A stretch of DNA of 64,000 bases, from positions 1 to 64,000 of the forward strand of contig NZ_LQBN01000001.1 of the NCBI RefSeq assembly GCF_001507535.1, given 5' to 3'. A model generated the notes under the pieces. That model was not told where the DNA came from, did not search any database, and was given only the letters and a program-made list of their open reading frames with translations. This DNA is from Thiomicrospira sp. WB1 (lineage in GTDB: Bacteria; Pseudomonadota; Gammaproteobacteria; Thiomicrospirales; Thiomicrospiraceae). This document shows, in pieces, positions 55,532 through 63,982 of this stretch. Position numbers and translations under genes: made by a program. Every line of letters begins with the position of its first letter. The stretch's first letter is position 1.

Positions 55532-56149
55532 TTATTTTTTGAGGAGGGTGTTGACCACTTCCCACAGATTGTCATGGGAACCGGCCATCGGCACATCGGT
55601 GAGCCATTGGCCGTTCACCACCATGGCTGGCACCCCGTTGATGCCGTAATCGTTGGTAAGCTGGCGGGCCTGACTGACTGCACTTTTGACCTGAAAGCTG
55701 TCAAACATGGCTTTGTAGTCTTTGGCCGAAACCCCCATAGGCTCGACAAAATCTGCCAGGGCATCAATGCTGAACACCTGTTTGCGATCTCGATGCACCG
55801 CATCAAAATAGGCCCGATGAAAGTCGTCTTCAATGCCAAGGAATTTGGCGGTGTAAAACACATGCGCCATAAACACCCAGTTGGGGTTGTCGAGCACAGC
55901 GGGAATGCGTTCAAAGGTGACGGAATCGGGCTTGGCTGCCAGCCAGTCATGCACGCTGTCTTCCAGATCGTAGCAGTGGGAGCAGCCATAGTAGAAGAGC
56001 TCGGTCACTTTGTTTGATTGGCCGGATTTGGGATTGGGCACTTTTTTGTAGTGCTGTCCCAGTTCAAAGTCGGCGGCCTGCGCCCCCGACAGGGTCAAAG
56101 CGCAGGCTGACGCACCGACAGTGGCCAGAAATCGACGTCGATTCAACAT
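55532..56149 (-). CDS. dsbA: Periplasmic thiol:disulfide interchange protein DsbA
   Basis: 205 residues from ATG 56149, with AAAGGA upstream. A basic, RRRF-containing signal peptide is cleaved after AQA. The thioredoxin-like domain has a C56-S-H-C59 active site (FYYGCSHCYDLE; most DsbA proteins have CPHC) and the cis-Pro loop GVPAMVVNG. It oxidises periplasmic proteins. It lies last in resB-ccsA-dsbA, 13 bp after ccsA, which links disulfide formation to cytochrome c assembly. Confidence 0.92.
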   Translation of the reverse strand: MLNRRRFLATVGASACALTLSGAQAADFELGQHYKKVPNPKSGQSNKVTELFYYGCSHCYDLEDSVHDWLAAKPDSVTFERIPAVLDNPNWVFMAHVFYTAKFLGIEDDFHRAYFDAVHRDRKQVFSIDALADFVEPMGVSAKDYKAMFDSFQVKSAVSQARQLTNDYGINGVPAMVVNGQWLTDVPMAGSHDNLWEVVNTLLKK

Positions 56150-56162
56150 AAAACAGTGTCCT

Positions 56163-57338
56163 TTAGAGTTCGCCATAGGAATGCAGGCCGGACAGGAACA
56201 TGTTCACACCCAAAAAGGCAAAGGTGGTGATAAACAGACCGATCACGGCCCACCAGGCCATAGGCTTACCGCGCCAGCCTTTGGACATGCGAATGTGCAA
56301 CCAGGCGGCGTAGTTCAACCAGACAATCAACGCCCAGGTTTCTTTGGGGTCCCATGACCAGTAGCCACCCCAGGCTTCGGCCGCCCACATGGCGCCGAGA
56401 ACGGTCGCAATGGTAAACCAGGCAAAACCAAGGGCGATGGTTTTGTACATCAGGTCATCCATGCTTTCAAGGCTGGGCATGCGCTGTACAAAACTGGCTT
56501 GCGAGTTGGATTCCTTGAGTTTGGCCACAATCAGGTAGGCAATCCCCACCATGGCCGCAATGGAAAAGGCGCCATAGCCGACAAAATTGGCGGGCACGTG
56601 GATTTTCATCCAGTAGCTTTTCAAAGCAGGCACCAGCGGTTGAATTTCGTGGGCACCGCGATCAAACGTATACCAGAGCAAAAACGCCACCGAGGCACTG
56701 ACGATCAGCATCACAAACCCGCCCATGGCGCGGGTGCGCATTTTCTGTTCGTAGAACAGGTAAATCAGGGTCGTCATCACCGCAAACAGGATAAACACTT
56801 CATACAGGCTGCTCACCGGAATGTGACCGTAATCGGGGTTGATCAGATAAGATTCATGCCAACGCACCATCATGCCAACGGTGCCCATGACCGCGCCGGC
56901 CCAAGCCAGGAAACTGGCAAATTGATTGATGGATTCCGATTTGGCAAACAGCCCGCCAAAGTAAGCGGCGGTGGCGATCACAAACAAGGCGCTCATCCAC
57001 ATAATCGCCGATTGGCTTGAAATCAGGTACTTGAGGAAAAAGGCGGTTTCATTGGCTTCGTAAACATTGCCGTTTTGGATGTAGATCCAGATCGCCAGCA
57101 ATGAGAGCACAGCGGTGGCGTAAGAGTAGGGTTGAATGCTGGGCCAGAAGCGGCCGAACCAGATCCAGAACGCGGCAAACCCGATCAGAATGCCTATTTC
57201 ATAGACATCCATCAGCGACCCGAACACGTCCCAGGCAAAGTAACTGCCCAGCAGGATCAGTGCGGTCCAGATGGTATCACGCAAGCCCCAGGGTTGGCGT
57301 TCGGTTTTCATCTCCAGAGAGGCATTGGCTGTGCTCAT
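56163..57338 (-). CDS. ccsA: Cytochrome c biogenesis protein CcsA/ResC
   Basis: 391 residues from ATG 57338. About eight membrane helices with the haem-handling tryptophan-rich motif AEAWGGYWSWDPKETWALIVWLNYAAWLHIR. With ResB it forms the system II haem export and ligation complex that attaches haem to apocytochromes c in the periplasm. The start is chosen by an AGG eight bases upstream; it lies 9 bp after resB. Confidence 0.94.
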   Translation of the reverse strand: MSTANASLEMKTERQPWGLRDTIWTALILLGSYFAWDVFGSLMDVYEIGILIGFAAFWIWFGRFWPSIQPYSYATAVLSLLAIWIYIQNGNVYEANETAFFLKYLISSQSAIMWMSALFVIATAAYFGGLFAKSESINQFASFLAWAGAVMGTVGMMVRWHESYLINPDYGHIPVSSLYEVFILFAVMTTLIYLFYEQKMRTRAMGGFVMLIVSASVAFLLWYTFDRGAHEIQPLVPALKSYWMKIHVPANFVGYGAFSIAAMVGIAYLIVAKLKESNSQASFVQRMPSLESMDDLMYKTIALGFAWFTIATVLGAMWAAEAWGGYWSWDPKETWALIVWLNYAAWLHIRMSKGWRGKPMAWWAVIGLFITTFAFLGVNMFLSGLHSYGEL

Positions 57339-57347
57339 AGTGGTCAC

Positions 57348-59351
57348 CTATTGTTTAATTCCGGTCTGTGCCTGCAGGGCGTCGACCAATCGATTGAATT
57401 CCTTTTCCGTCTCCGGCAGCGGTTTGGTGTCCTTACCGGCGACGGTCAGCGTCTGATGATGGTTGTCAAAGGCCAGCCAGACGCGCTTCTGGCGCATATA
57501 AAACAGGAAGAATACCCCGATTATAAGTAAAGTACTGCCAAAATAAACGACATCTTTCCCGGGGGATTTTGTGATCTGCAGACCTGTCGACTGAATGTGG
57601 GTAAAGTCCTTGAGCTCAAAAAACAATGGCGGGCCGTAATTGGACAGGCTGTTGAGCACCACCATGGCGTCCTCGAACCATTGTTTGTTGAAGTCGGAGA
57701 TGGTTTCCAGGTCCTGTGTTTCTTCTTTTTCCAGCACGCTCAGATACAGCGTCTGCAAAGCCAGAGACGTCTGGTTGATGTAATAATCACGCACGCGTTT
57801 CTGGTCTTCGGCCGGCACGTTTTCTTCCACAAAGCGGGTAATACCGGTAAAGCCCTGACGGCGGAACAGCATCAGCAACTGATTCATCAGTTTCAGCTGC
57901 ATTTCATGGGTGCGTTCGTCCACGCCTTCGGCCGGTAAGGCATCCTTCAAGGTGGCCTGAGTCCGATCCGGGTCATTGATCAGCGTCAGGAATTCAAAAA
58001 AGCGATCCAGCTTTCGGTTCTCGTCCGCGGGCAGGAACAGGTAGCGGAAAGGTTCCGCAGTGGCGGTGCGCATGCCGGTCATGTAAAACCAGCGGCCTTC
58101 CTGCTGGCTGGGCACCATAAAGTTTTCGTATTCCCAGGCCTTGCCTTCCTCGTTGCGTACTTTGAAGATGATGGAGGGGCCATTGTTGTGCATTTTTTTG
58201 CCGGTTTTGGCCTGTTCTTCTTCGCTGTTGGGCACAATGTTATGCAGTTTGAAATCGTTGAATTCAATGCGGAATTTGCCCACCGGGGTGTTGATGGTTT
58301 CGATCTGATCCACAGAGGTGTTGAGTTCAAGCGGTTTGAATTCACGCGCCAGCAACGGGTGGACTTGCAAATCTAATTTGGATCCGCCATCCCCGAACGA
58401 TGATTGATAAATCGCGTAGTTTTTATAATAAAGCGGTTTATTGACCTCAATGGTTTTGCGGATGGGTTCATCCAGCTCCGGGGAAGTCAAAACCAGATCC
58501 GAGGCATAGTTTTTGGGCATGCCGGTGTCGTAATACTGAATGCGGAAATCTTCGACATCGATGGTAAACGGCAGTTTCTGCACCAGAAAACCGCGATCAT
58601 AGGGCAAAAACAACACATCGGTTTTCTGACCTTCGGCCACATTAACGGTCCCGCGGAAGGAGAAGTTTTCGTCGCCCACCCAGGATTTCTGCGGAATCTG
58701 GCTCAATGGCACCGAACGGGTTTCCGGGGCCAGGTTGCCGCTGAGTTCGCGCGCTTTGAGCAACAGATTACTGTCCATGAGGCCGCCCACACAGATCACG
58801 ATGATCGACACATGCGTCAGGATGTAACCCCAACGGTTCCAGCGCCCTTTCATCCCGGCGATCGTACGCCCGTCATCGCGCTCATGCTGTTTGACCTTGT
58901 AACCCTGTTGTTCCAGCAACTGGGTGGCCTGATCGGCGTCAAAATGATCCGGGGTATACGTGATCGACTGTGGTTGGTGTTTGTAGGCATTCAGCGACAA
59001 CCCTTCGCTGAACTGCTTCATGTCTTTCAGAAAACCGGGGGTGTTTCGAGTCAGGCACACACCCGTGGAAATCAACAGAAACAGCAACACCAGAATGAAC
59101 CAGGCCGCGCCATAGACGTGAAACAGCCCCAGTGAATTGAACACCTGAGTCCAGAAAGGCCCGAATTTGATGATGTAATCCTGAAACGGCTGGTTTTGCT
59201 GCAAAACCGTGCCGATGACCGAAGCAATCGCCAGCATCATCAAAAGGGTCACGGCCAGGTTCATCGAACCGAGGAAAGCGCCCCATTGAATGCGATGCTG
59301 TTTTTTTGGGGCCGTGTCAGGCTTGGCGTTTTGGTTGTCTGGCTGGCTCAT
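57348..59351 (-). CDS. resB: Cytochrome c biogenesis protein ResB (Ccs1)
   Basis: 667 residues. Four membrane segments: near 27-47 (MNLAVTLLMMLAIASVIGTVL), 82-100, around 180-198 and a C-terminal one (YFGSTLLIIGVFFLFYMRQKRVW), with a large periplasmic domain between the third and fourth. N-terminal TVLQQNQPFQDYIIKFGPFW is typical of ResB. It partners CcsA in system II cytochrome c maturation. Divergent from engB. Confidence 0.93.
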   Translation of the reverse strand: MSQPDNQNAKPDTAPKKQHRIQWGAFLGSMNLAVTLLMMLAIASVIGTVLQQNQPFQDYIIKFGPFWTQVFNSLGLFHVYGAAWFILVLLFLLISTGVCLTRNTPGFLKDMKQFSEGLSLNAYKHQPQSITYTPDHFDADQATQLLEQQGYKVKQHERDDGRTIAGMKGRWNRWGYILTHVSIIVICVGGLMDSNLLLKARELSGNLAPETRSVPLSQIPQKSWVGDENFSFRGTVNVAEGQKTDVLFLPYDRGFLVQKLPFTIDVEDFRIQYYDTGMPKNYASDLVLTSPELDEPIRKTIEVNKPLYYKNYAIYQSSFGDGGSKLDLQVHPLLAREFKPLELNTSVDQIETINTPVGKFRIEFNDFKLHNIVPNSEEEQAKTGKKMHNNGPSIIFKVRNEEGKAWEYENFMVPSQQEGRWFYMTGMRTATAEPFRYLFLPADENRKLDRFFEFLTLINDPDRTQATLKDALPAEGVDERTHEMQLKLMNQLLMLFRRQGFTGITRFVEENVPAEDQKRVRDYYINQTSLALQTLYLSVLEKEETQDLETISDFNKQWFEDAMVVLNSLSNYGPPLFFELKDFTHIQSTGLQITKSPGKDVVYFGSTLLIIGVFFLFYMRQKRVWLAFDNHHQTLTVAGKDTKPLPETEKEFNRLVDALQAQTGIKQ

Positions 59352-59436
59352 GGCAACTTATTCTGGTCAGAAGGATTCAAAAGATTGTAAAGTATACCGA
59401 CTTTGAAACCATTGATAAACAATGAAAGGAACCCCC

Positions 59437-60045
59437 ATGCCGCACCCACTGTATCAGAAAGCGCACTTTCTGACCTCGGCCCCCACGTTGGCCGCCTGCC
59501 CGCCGGATACAGGGCTGGAAGTGGCGTTTGCCGGTCGCTCCAATGCCGGTAAATCCAGCGCGATCAATGTGCTCACCTCACAGAAAAGTCTGTGCCGGAC
59601 CAGTAAAACCCCGGGTCGCACCCAGCTGATCAACTTTTTTGAATGCGACGAGCAACGGCGACTGGTGGATTTGCCCGGTTATGGCTACGCCAAAGTGGAT
59701 GTCCAGACCAAACTGGCCTGGCAGGCGCATCTGACCGATTACATCGAACAGCGTCAGGCCCTGCAGGGACTGGTGCAACTGGTCGACAGTCGCCGACCGC
59801 CAACCGAGATCGATTTGTTGTTGCTGGAATGGACGCTGGAAATGAACCTGCCGGTGCATGTGCTACTGACCAAAGCCGACAAACTCAAACGCGGTGCGGC
59901 CAAACAATCATTGATGCGCATGCAGCAATTGACCCAAAACGAATTTCCCCACGCCAGCGTGCAACTGTTCTCAGCGCTCAAACGCGAAGGCCTTGACCAG
60001 GCCTGGTCAAAACTGGACCAGTGGTTTCAGTTTGGGCGGGATTAA
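59437..60045 (+). CDS. engB: Ribosome biogenesis GTP-binding protein EngB/YsxC
   Basis: 202 residues from ATG 59437, with AAAGGA seven bases upstream. TRAFAC GTPase motifs: G1 [14 protein letters not shown]2 TPGRTQ, G3 [10 protein letters not shown]4 TKAD, G5 FSALKR. It helps assemble the large ribosomal subunit and is usually essential. A near-complete palindrome copy at the 3' end encodes LDQAWSK. It is the last core-genome-like gene before the AT-rich gap and the defence-like operon. Confidence 0.95.
   Translation: MPHPLYQKAHFLTSAPTLAACPPDTGLEVAFAGRSNAGKSSAINVLTSQKSLCRTSKTPGRTQLINFFECDEQRRLVDLPGYGYAKVDVQTKLAWQAHLTDYIEQRQALQGLVQLVDSRRPPTEIDLLLLEWTLEMNLPVHVLLTKADKLKRGAAKQSLMRMQQLTQNEFPHASVQLFSALKREGLDQAWSKLDQWFQFGRD
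59993..60012. repeat. CCAGGCCTGG palindrome, copy 14
   Basis: Exact core 59997-60006 with arms TTGA and TCAAAA; inside engB (LDQAWSK). It is the last copy in the window. Confidence 0.9.
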
Positions 60046-60386
60046 ATCAGTGAATAGCATTATTTGACGCCAGCTTGATATTTACTGTTTGTGCGTATAT
60101 CTTAGTATCTATAAAAACTGAGGCTTAAGTTACATGCCAGCAGTAAGGTTGAAAAATTGGTAGCATCTCCTTTTCCAGAAAAAATAGGTAATACTCTATA
60201 ACCCGTTAAATCATCAGGTTTAATCAATAAGCTGGCAAATAATAATGATAAGAGCGCCAATACCCAATAATTAGGTAATATTTCTATACAAAAATGTTAT
60301 GTGTATACGCTATGAATGTTATCGAAATCTTGTCATCCAAGGCACCGTGTTAATGTCCTCTTATATTTTTTTGAGAACCGTGAAGT
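60046..60386. other. AT-rich gap between engB and the defence-like operon
   Basis: 341 bp, clearly more AT-rich than the flanking genes, with no convincing gene. Weak promoter-like pairs reading rightward include TTGATA (60075-60080) with TATCTT (60098-60103, 17-bp spacing). No tRNA, integrase or direct repeat was recognised. It probably marks the edge of an acquired segment. Confidence 0.45.
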
Positions 60387-61577
60387 ATGCCTGAAGAGCT
60401 TGCTTTCCACAGCAGAGTCTGCGGATCAGACCATTCTGACGCTGATATCGTTTTCATCCATGGCCTAACGGGAGATCCTGAAGAGACTTGGCAATCTGAA
60501 GAAACCGGTGAGTTCTGGCCTGAGTGGCTTTGCGACGATATTCCTAACGTGGCCGTCCATTCCCTGGGCTATCCAGTCAGTTTTTTTGGCAAGTGGGCAA
60601 AAAAGGAGATGAACCTCTACGAGCGAGCGGCCAATGTGCTCGAGGCCATGGTTGGCCGAGGAATTGGAGAAAGTCCGCTGGTTTTCGTATGCCATAGTCT
60701 TGGAGGGATTCTCGCCAAGCAGATTATCCGGACGGCATCTGATTCTGATGACGAAGACTGGAAGCAAATTGCCTATTCTCTCCGAATGGTTGTGTTCTTG
60801 GCTACGCCTCATAAAGGCTCGTCATTGGCGTCAGTTCTTCATGCTTTCATGCCGCATTTTTCCTCGCGTCATGTTAGTCTACTTACCGATGATTCTGGAG
60901 CATTGACTGAATTGAATCAGTATTATCGGAACTTCGCCAGTGGACATAGCGAGTTAAAAACGGTGGCCTTTGTCGAGACATTCAAGACTCAGAAAGCAGC
61001 GATAGTCGTTCCGAAAGATTCTGCCGACCCAGGGGTTCAAGGAACTCAGCCTATTCCTGTCGATAAGGATCATATCAATATCAGCAAGCCCAAGAACAAA
61101 GAGGATGTCGTCTATATGAGTTTGGAGCGTCGCATTTCCAAGATGCTCCCCAAAGCGACCGGCAGCGGCAATGGAGGGTTTCCTGCAGACGACTACGGCG
61201 AACAATCCGAAGATGACCGACGGGACTTGTTACAAAAGCTAATTGACGCGGGGAGGCAGCATGAATACTCAAACGCTAACCGCTACCAAAACAGTTTCGC
61301 TCGTAACTACGCGAAACTGGGTCTTTATACAGAAGAACGCGATCGGAACGACGGCCTGCTTTCCGAAGTAGAACAGCATTTCATGACCCACATCTACCAC
61401 CCTCTAATTTGCAAGGGTGCGCCCGATGGCAGTGTGCAAGATGCCTTGCAAGAAAAAGTCATTAACCCGATCTGGTCTCGGCACCAGCATGTCCGCAATT
61501 TTTCTCACAAAACGGTCCTCGCTGCCTTGTACTTTTTGACGGAGCAGTGCTACATCCGTTGGGACCCGGAACAATGA
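60387..61577 (+). CDS. SERAC1-like alpha/beta hydrolase with C-terminal partner domain (ABC-3C effector candidate)
   Basis: 396 residues. Residues 18-235 are an alpha/beta hydrolase of the SERAC1/PGAP1-like type: VFIHGLTGDPEETWQ, nucleophile Ser104 in FVCHSLGGILAKQ, FLATPHKGSSLA, and a probable catalytic His229 in KDHINISKP. Residues about 265-396 form a helical domain with no hydrolase features (YQNSFARNYAKLGLYTEERDRNDGLLSEVEQHFMTHIYHPLI, then FSHKTVLAALYFLTEQCYIRWDPEQ). This could be the CTD that couples ABC-three-component effectors to the ATPase. Predicted role: esterase or lipase effector. The stop overlaps the next start (ATGA). Confidence 0.8.
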   Translation: MPEELAFHSRVCGSDHSDADIVFIHGLTGDPEETWQSEETGEFWPEWLCDDIPNVAVHSLGYPVSFFGKWAKKEMNLYERAANVLEAMVGRGIGESPLVFVCHSLGGILAKQIIRTASDSDDEDWKQIAYSLRMVVFLATPHKGSSLASVLHAFMPHFSSRHVSLLTDDSGALTELNQYYRNFASGHSELKTVAFVETFKTQKAAIVVPKDSADPGVQGTQPIPVDKDHINISKPKNKEDVVYMSLERRISKMLPKATGSGNGGFPADDYGEQSEDDRRDLLQKLIDAGRQHEYSNANRYQNSFARNYAKLGLYTEERDRNDGLLSEVEQHFMTHIYHPLICKGAPDGSVQDALQEKVINPIWSRHQHVRNFSHKTVLAALYFLTEQCYIRWDPEQ

Positions 61578-62080
61578 TGACTAGGATCTGGTATCCGCAG
61601 CTTGATATTTACCACGCGATTCGGCGGATTGCGGCGTTGCTGTATTTTTGGGAGAAGAAGACGGCCCCTTTGGAGCGTCTGTACATCTTCGATTTCTACT
61701 TCGCCAATCCACCGCTTCTGCATAACGTACACATGCCTGCCGATGTTCGAGAAACATTTAAAGAGCTGGTGATTCAGAAGCCCGAAAAAACGTTCTTAAC
61801 GTACCCGACGCCATCCATTCTCTTTCACAAAATGGAGTCAATTCAAAAGAAAGCCGTTCAAGCCATGGTGGCCAAAAACCTCTTGAGCTCGGAGGCACTC
61901 CATAAAGGGAAGGCTTCGCTATCCAGTCTCGGTGAAGAGTTCGTAGAATCTCGCGTTGTGGGTAGGCTTTCTGAGAAAGACGCCAAGTTGATCGAGTTCT
62001 TGGCAAGAAGCTTCAGTCAAGTCGCCGAAGGAGATTCGGTAGATCTGCGAAAAAGAACCGGATTGAGAAGGATGGTTTAA
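61574..62080 (+). CDS. Small middle component of an ABC-three-component-like system
   Basis: 168 residues from ATG 61574, overlapping the upstream stop by 4 bp. Mostly helical: YHAIRRIAALLYFWEKKTAPLERLYIFDFYFANPPLLH, then LTYPTPSILFHKMESIQKKAVQAMVAKNLL, then KASLSSLGEEFVESRVVGRLSEKDAKLIEFLARSF. No enzymatic motif. Size, helical/winged-helix look and the position between a hydrolase-CTD gene and an SMC-like ATPase match the 'middle component' of ABC-3C predicted conflict systems. Which middle-component family it belongs to cannot be decided by eye. Confidence 0.7.
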   Translation: MMTRIWYPQLDIYHAIRRIAALLYFWEKKTAPLERLYIFDFYFANPPLLHNVHMPADVRETFKELVIQKPEKTFLTYPTPSILFHKMESIQKKAVQAMVAKNLLSSEALHKGKASLSSLGEEFVESRVVGRLSEKDAKLIEFLARSFSQVAEGDSVDLRKRTGLRRMV

Positions 62081-62083
62081 TAC

Positions 62084-63982
62084 ATGAATTGCCCGCGATT
62101 CACACTCAACAGACTACGCGTATTGCGTCATGGCCATGTTGCCTATGACCAAGAGTTTCATGAAGGCGTCAACATTATCCGTGGCGAGAATGGATCGGGA
62201 AAATCGACGATCGCTGACTTCATCTTCTACGCACTCGGGGGTGAGTTTGATTCTTGGAAGGAGGCTGCCGCACGCTGCGACGAGGTGCAGGCAGAGGTGG
62301 TTACAAACCATGGAAAGCTAACTCTCATAAGGGAAATCGGAAACAAGACCACGCCCATCAAAGTATTTTTTGGCGCATTTGAACAAGCGGAAAACCATGC
62401 GTTGGCTGGCTGGGAAACTTTCCCTATTCGAAGATCCGAGAAACGCGAGAGCTTTTCTCAAGTTCTGTTTCGCTCACTTAATATTCCTGAGGCTCAAAGT
62501 GTCGGTGCCTCGAATATTACAATGCATCAAGTCATGCGCCTGTTGTACTCAGATCAAAGGACTCCCTCGACTCGGCTGTTCCGGTTTGAGTCTTTTGACA
62601 GGCTAGATATTCGCGAAGCGGTTGGTGATCTGATCTGCGGAATTAGCGGCTATGAGGTCTATGAAATCAGCCTAAAGCTCCGGGACTTGGATGCCGAGTT
62701 CGCAAAGGTGAGCCAGAGGCTGACGTCACTAATTCAGGCGTTACCTCATAACGTTGATCTTAATCAGCCGGACAAAATCCATAGCCAATGCCGTCAATTA
62801 GATGAAAAAAAGTCGGTGGCATATCAAGAGATTGAAAATGTTGACTCTTTGGTGGACCAAGGTTACTCCAAAGACTTTCTGAAGGAACGGCAATCGGCAC
62901 AGCAAAGCTTGGTTAAGAAGAAGAGAGTGATGGCCTCCTTAGAGGACTCCATTACGAAACATGAGCTGGAGTTAACAGAGCTCACAAAGTATCAAAAATT
63001 TCTCGCAGAACAGGTTGAGCAAGTTAAAGTCGCCGAGAGCACCTTTCAGGCAATCGGTGCAATTGAATTTACCCGTTGTCCCGCGTGCTTGTCGCATCTT
63101 CAGCCAGTATCCGACCCAAATGTCTGCAATGTCTGCGGGCAACATACTGATCCTGAGAAAGAAAAATCGAAGTACAACCAGATTCGGCTTGATCTTGAAA
63201 TTCAATTGCGCGAGTCAAAACAACTTTTCTCAGAACATGAGGCAAGACTCTCCAAGGATCGCGTCGAACTTCGCAGGGTTAAAGGGAGCTATTCGAAAAG
63301 CCTATCCGAGTACTCGACCAAATTTGACCTGAGCTCTTCGCCGCGAGACGCCTTCCTGGCAGAGCGCTATCAGCGTATCGGACAGATTGATCAAGAACTC
63401 ACCCACCTGACAGGTATGTTGTCTGTTGCGGAAGAAGTTCAATCGCTATCTAATCGTAAGCAGGAACTGCAAGGACAAATCACGGACCTTTCGGATCGCC
63501 GAAAAGTGCTAGAACGTCGAGCGCAAAAAAGACGGAGTAAGGCGCTTAATGCTGTTTCTGAATGGGGGCGATTGTTGCTTAGAAGCGACCTCGATCGACA
63601 GCCCGAGTTCGAGAACCCAGAGCTCGTTGAGCTCAATTTCCGGGATGATGCAATGTTCGTCGATGGGCAAATGAATTTTGCAGAAAGCAGCAACGTCTTC
63701 CTTAAGAACACAGCAATTTTCAGCCTGTTCATGGCTGCTGGTAACGATGAGCTATTCAACCATCCACGATTCATTTTGCTCGACAACGTCGAGGACAAGG
63801 GGATGGAGGTTGAGAGAAGTCACTTGTTCCAGCGCCTGATCGTCGAACATTCGACCGAACTACGTAAACGCCACCAGGTCATCTATACCACATCAATGAT
63901 GAACCCCGACCTAGAACTCGATGACTATGTCATTGGGCCACACTATACGCACGATAAACGAACGCTCAGTCTCAAAAGTTAA
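62084..63982 (+). CDS. SMC/Rad50-like ABC ATPase with zinc hook (ABC-3C ATPase candidate)
   Basis: 632 residues, starting 3 bp after the middle gene. Residues 28-50: IIRGENGSGKSTIADFIFYALGG (Walker A). Two coiled-coil arms (about 200-330 and 360-500) flank a zinc site with Cys332/335 and Cys348/351 (CPAC and CNVC). The C-terminal lobe has a Walker B-like FILLDNVEDKGME (Asp567, with Asn where a catalytic Glu usually follows) and VIYTTSMM where SMC proteins have a switch His. Likely a sensor or motor that controls the hydrolase. Complete within the window. Confidence 0.85.
   Translation: MNCPRFTLNRLRVLRHGHVAYDQEFHEGVNIIRGENGSGKSTIADFIFYALGGEFDSWKEAAARCDEVQAEVVTNHGKLTLIREIGNKTTPIKVFFGAFEQAENHALAGWETFPIRRSEKRESFSQVLFRSLNIPEAQSVGASNITMHQVMRLLYSDQRTPSTRLFRFESFDRLDIREAVGDLICGISGYEVYEISLKLRDLDAEFAKVSQRLTSLIQALPHNVDLNQPDKIHSQCRQLDEKKSVAYQEIENVDSLVDQGYSKDFLKERQSAQQSLVKKKRVMASLEDSITKHELELTELTKYQKFLAEQVEQVKVAESTFQAIGAIEFTRCPACLSHLQPVSDPNVCNVCGQHTDPEKEKSKYNQIRLDLEIQLRESKQLFSEHEARLSKDRVELRRVKGSYSKSLSEYSTKFDLSSSPRDAFLAERYQRIGQIDQELTHLTGMLSVAEEVQSLSNRKQELQGQITDLSDRRKVLERRAQKRRSKALNAVSEWGRLLLRSDLDRQPEFENPELVELNFRDDAMFVDGQMNFAESSNVFLKNTAIFSLFMAAGNDELFNHPRFILLDNVEDKGMEVERSHLFQRLIVEHSTELRKRHQVIYTTSMMNPDLELDDYVIGPHYTHDKRTLSLKS

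Noticed and set aside
60046-60386. tRNA or integrase attachment site after engB
   Set aside because: No cloverleaf, integrase gene or repeated end sequence could be identified within the window.
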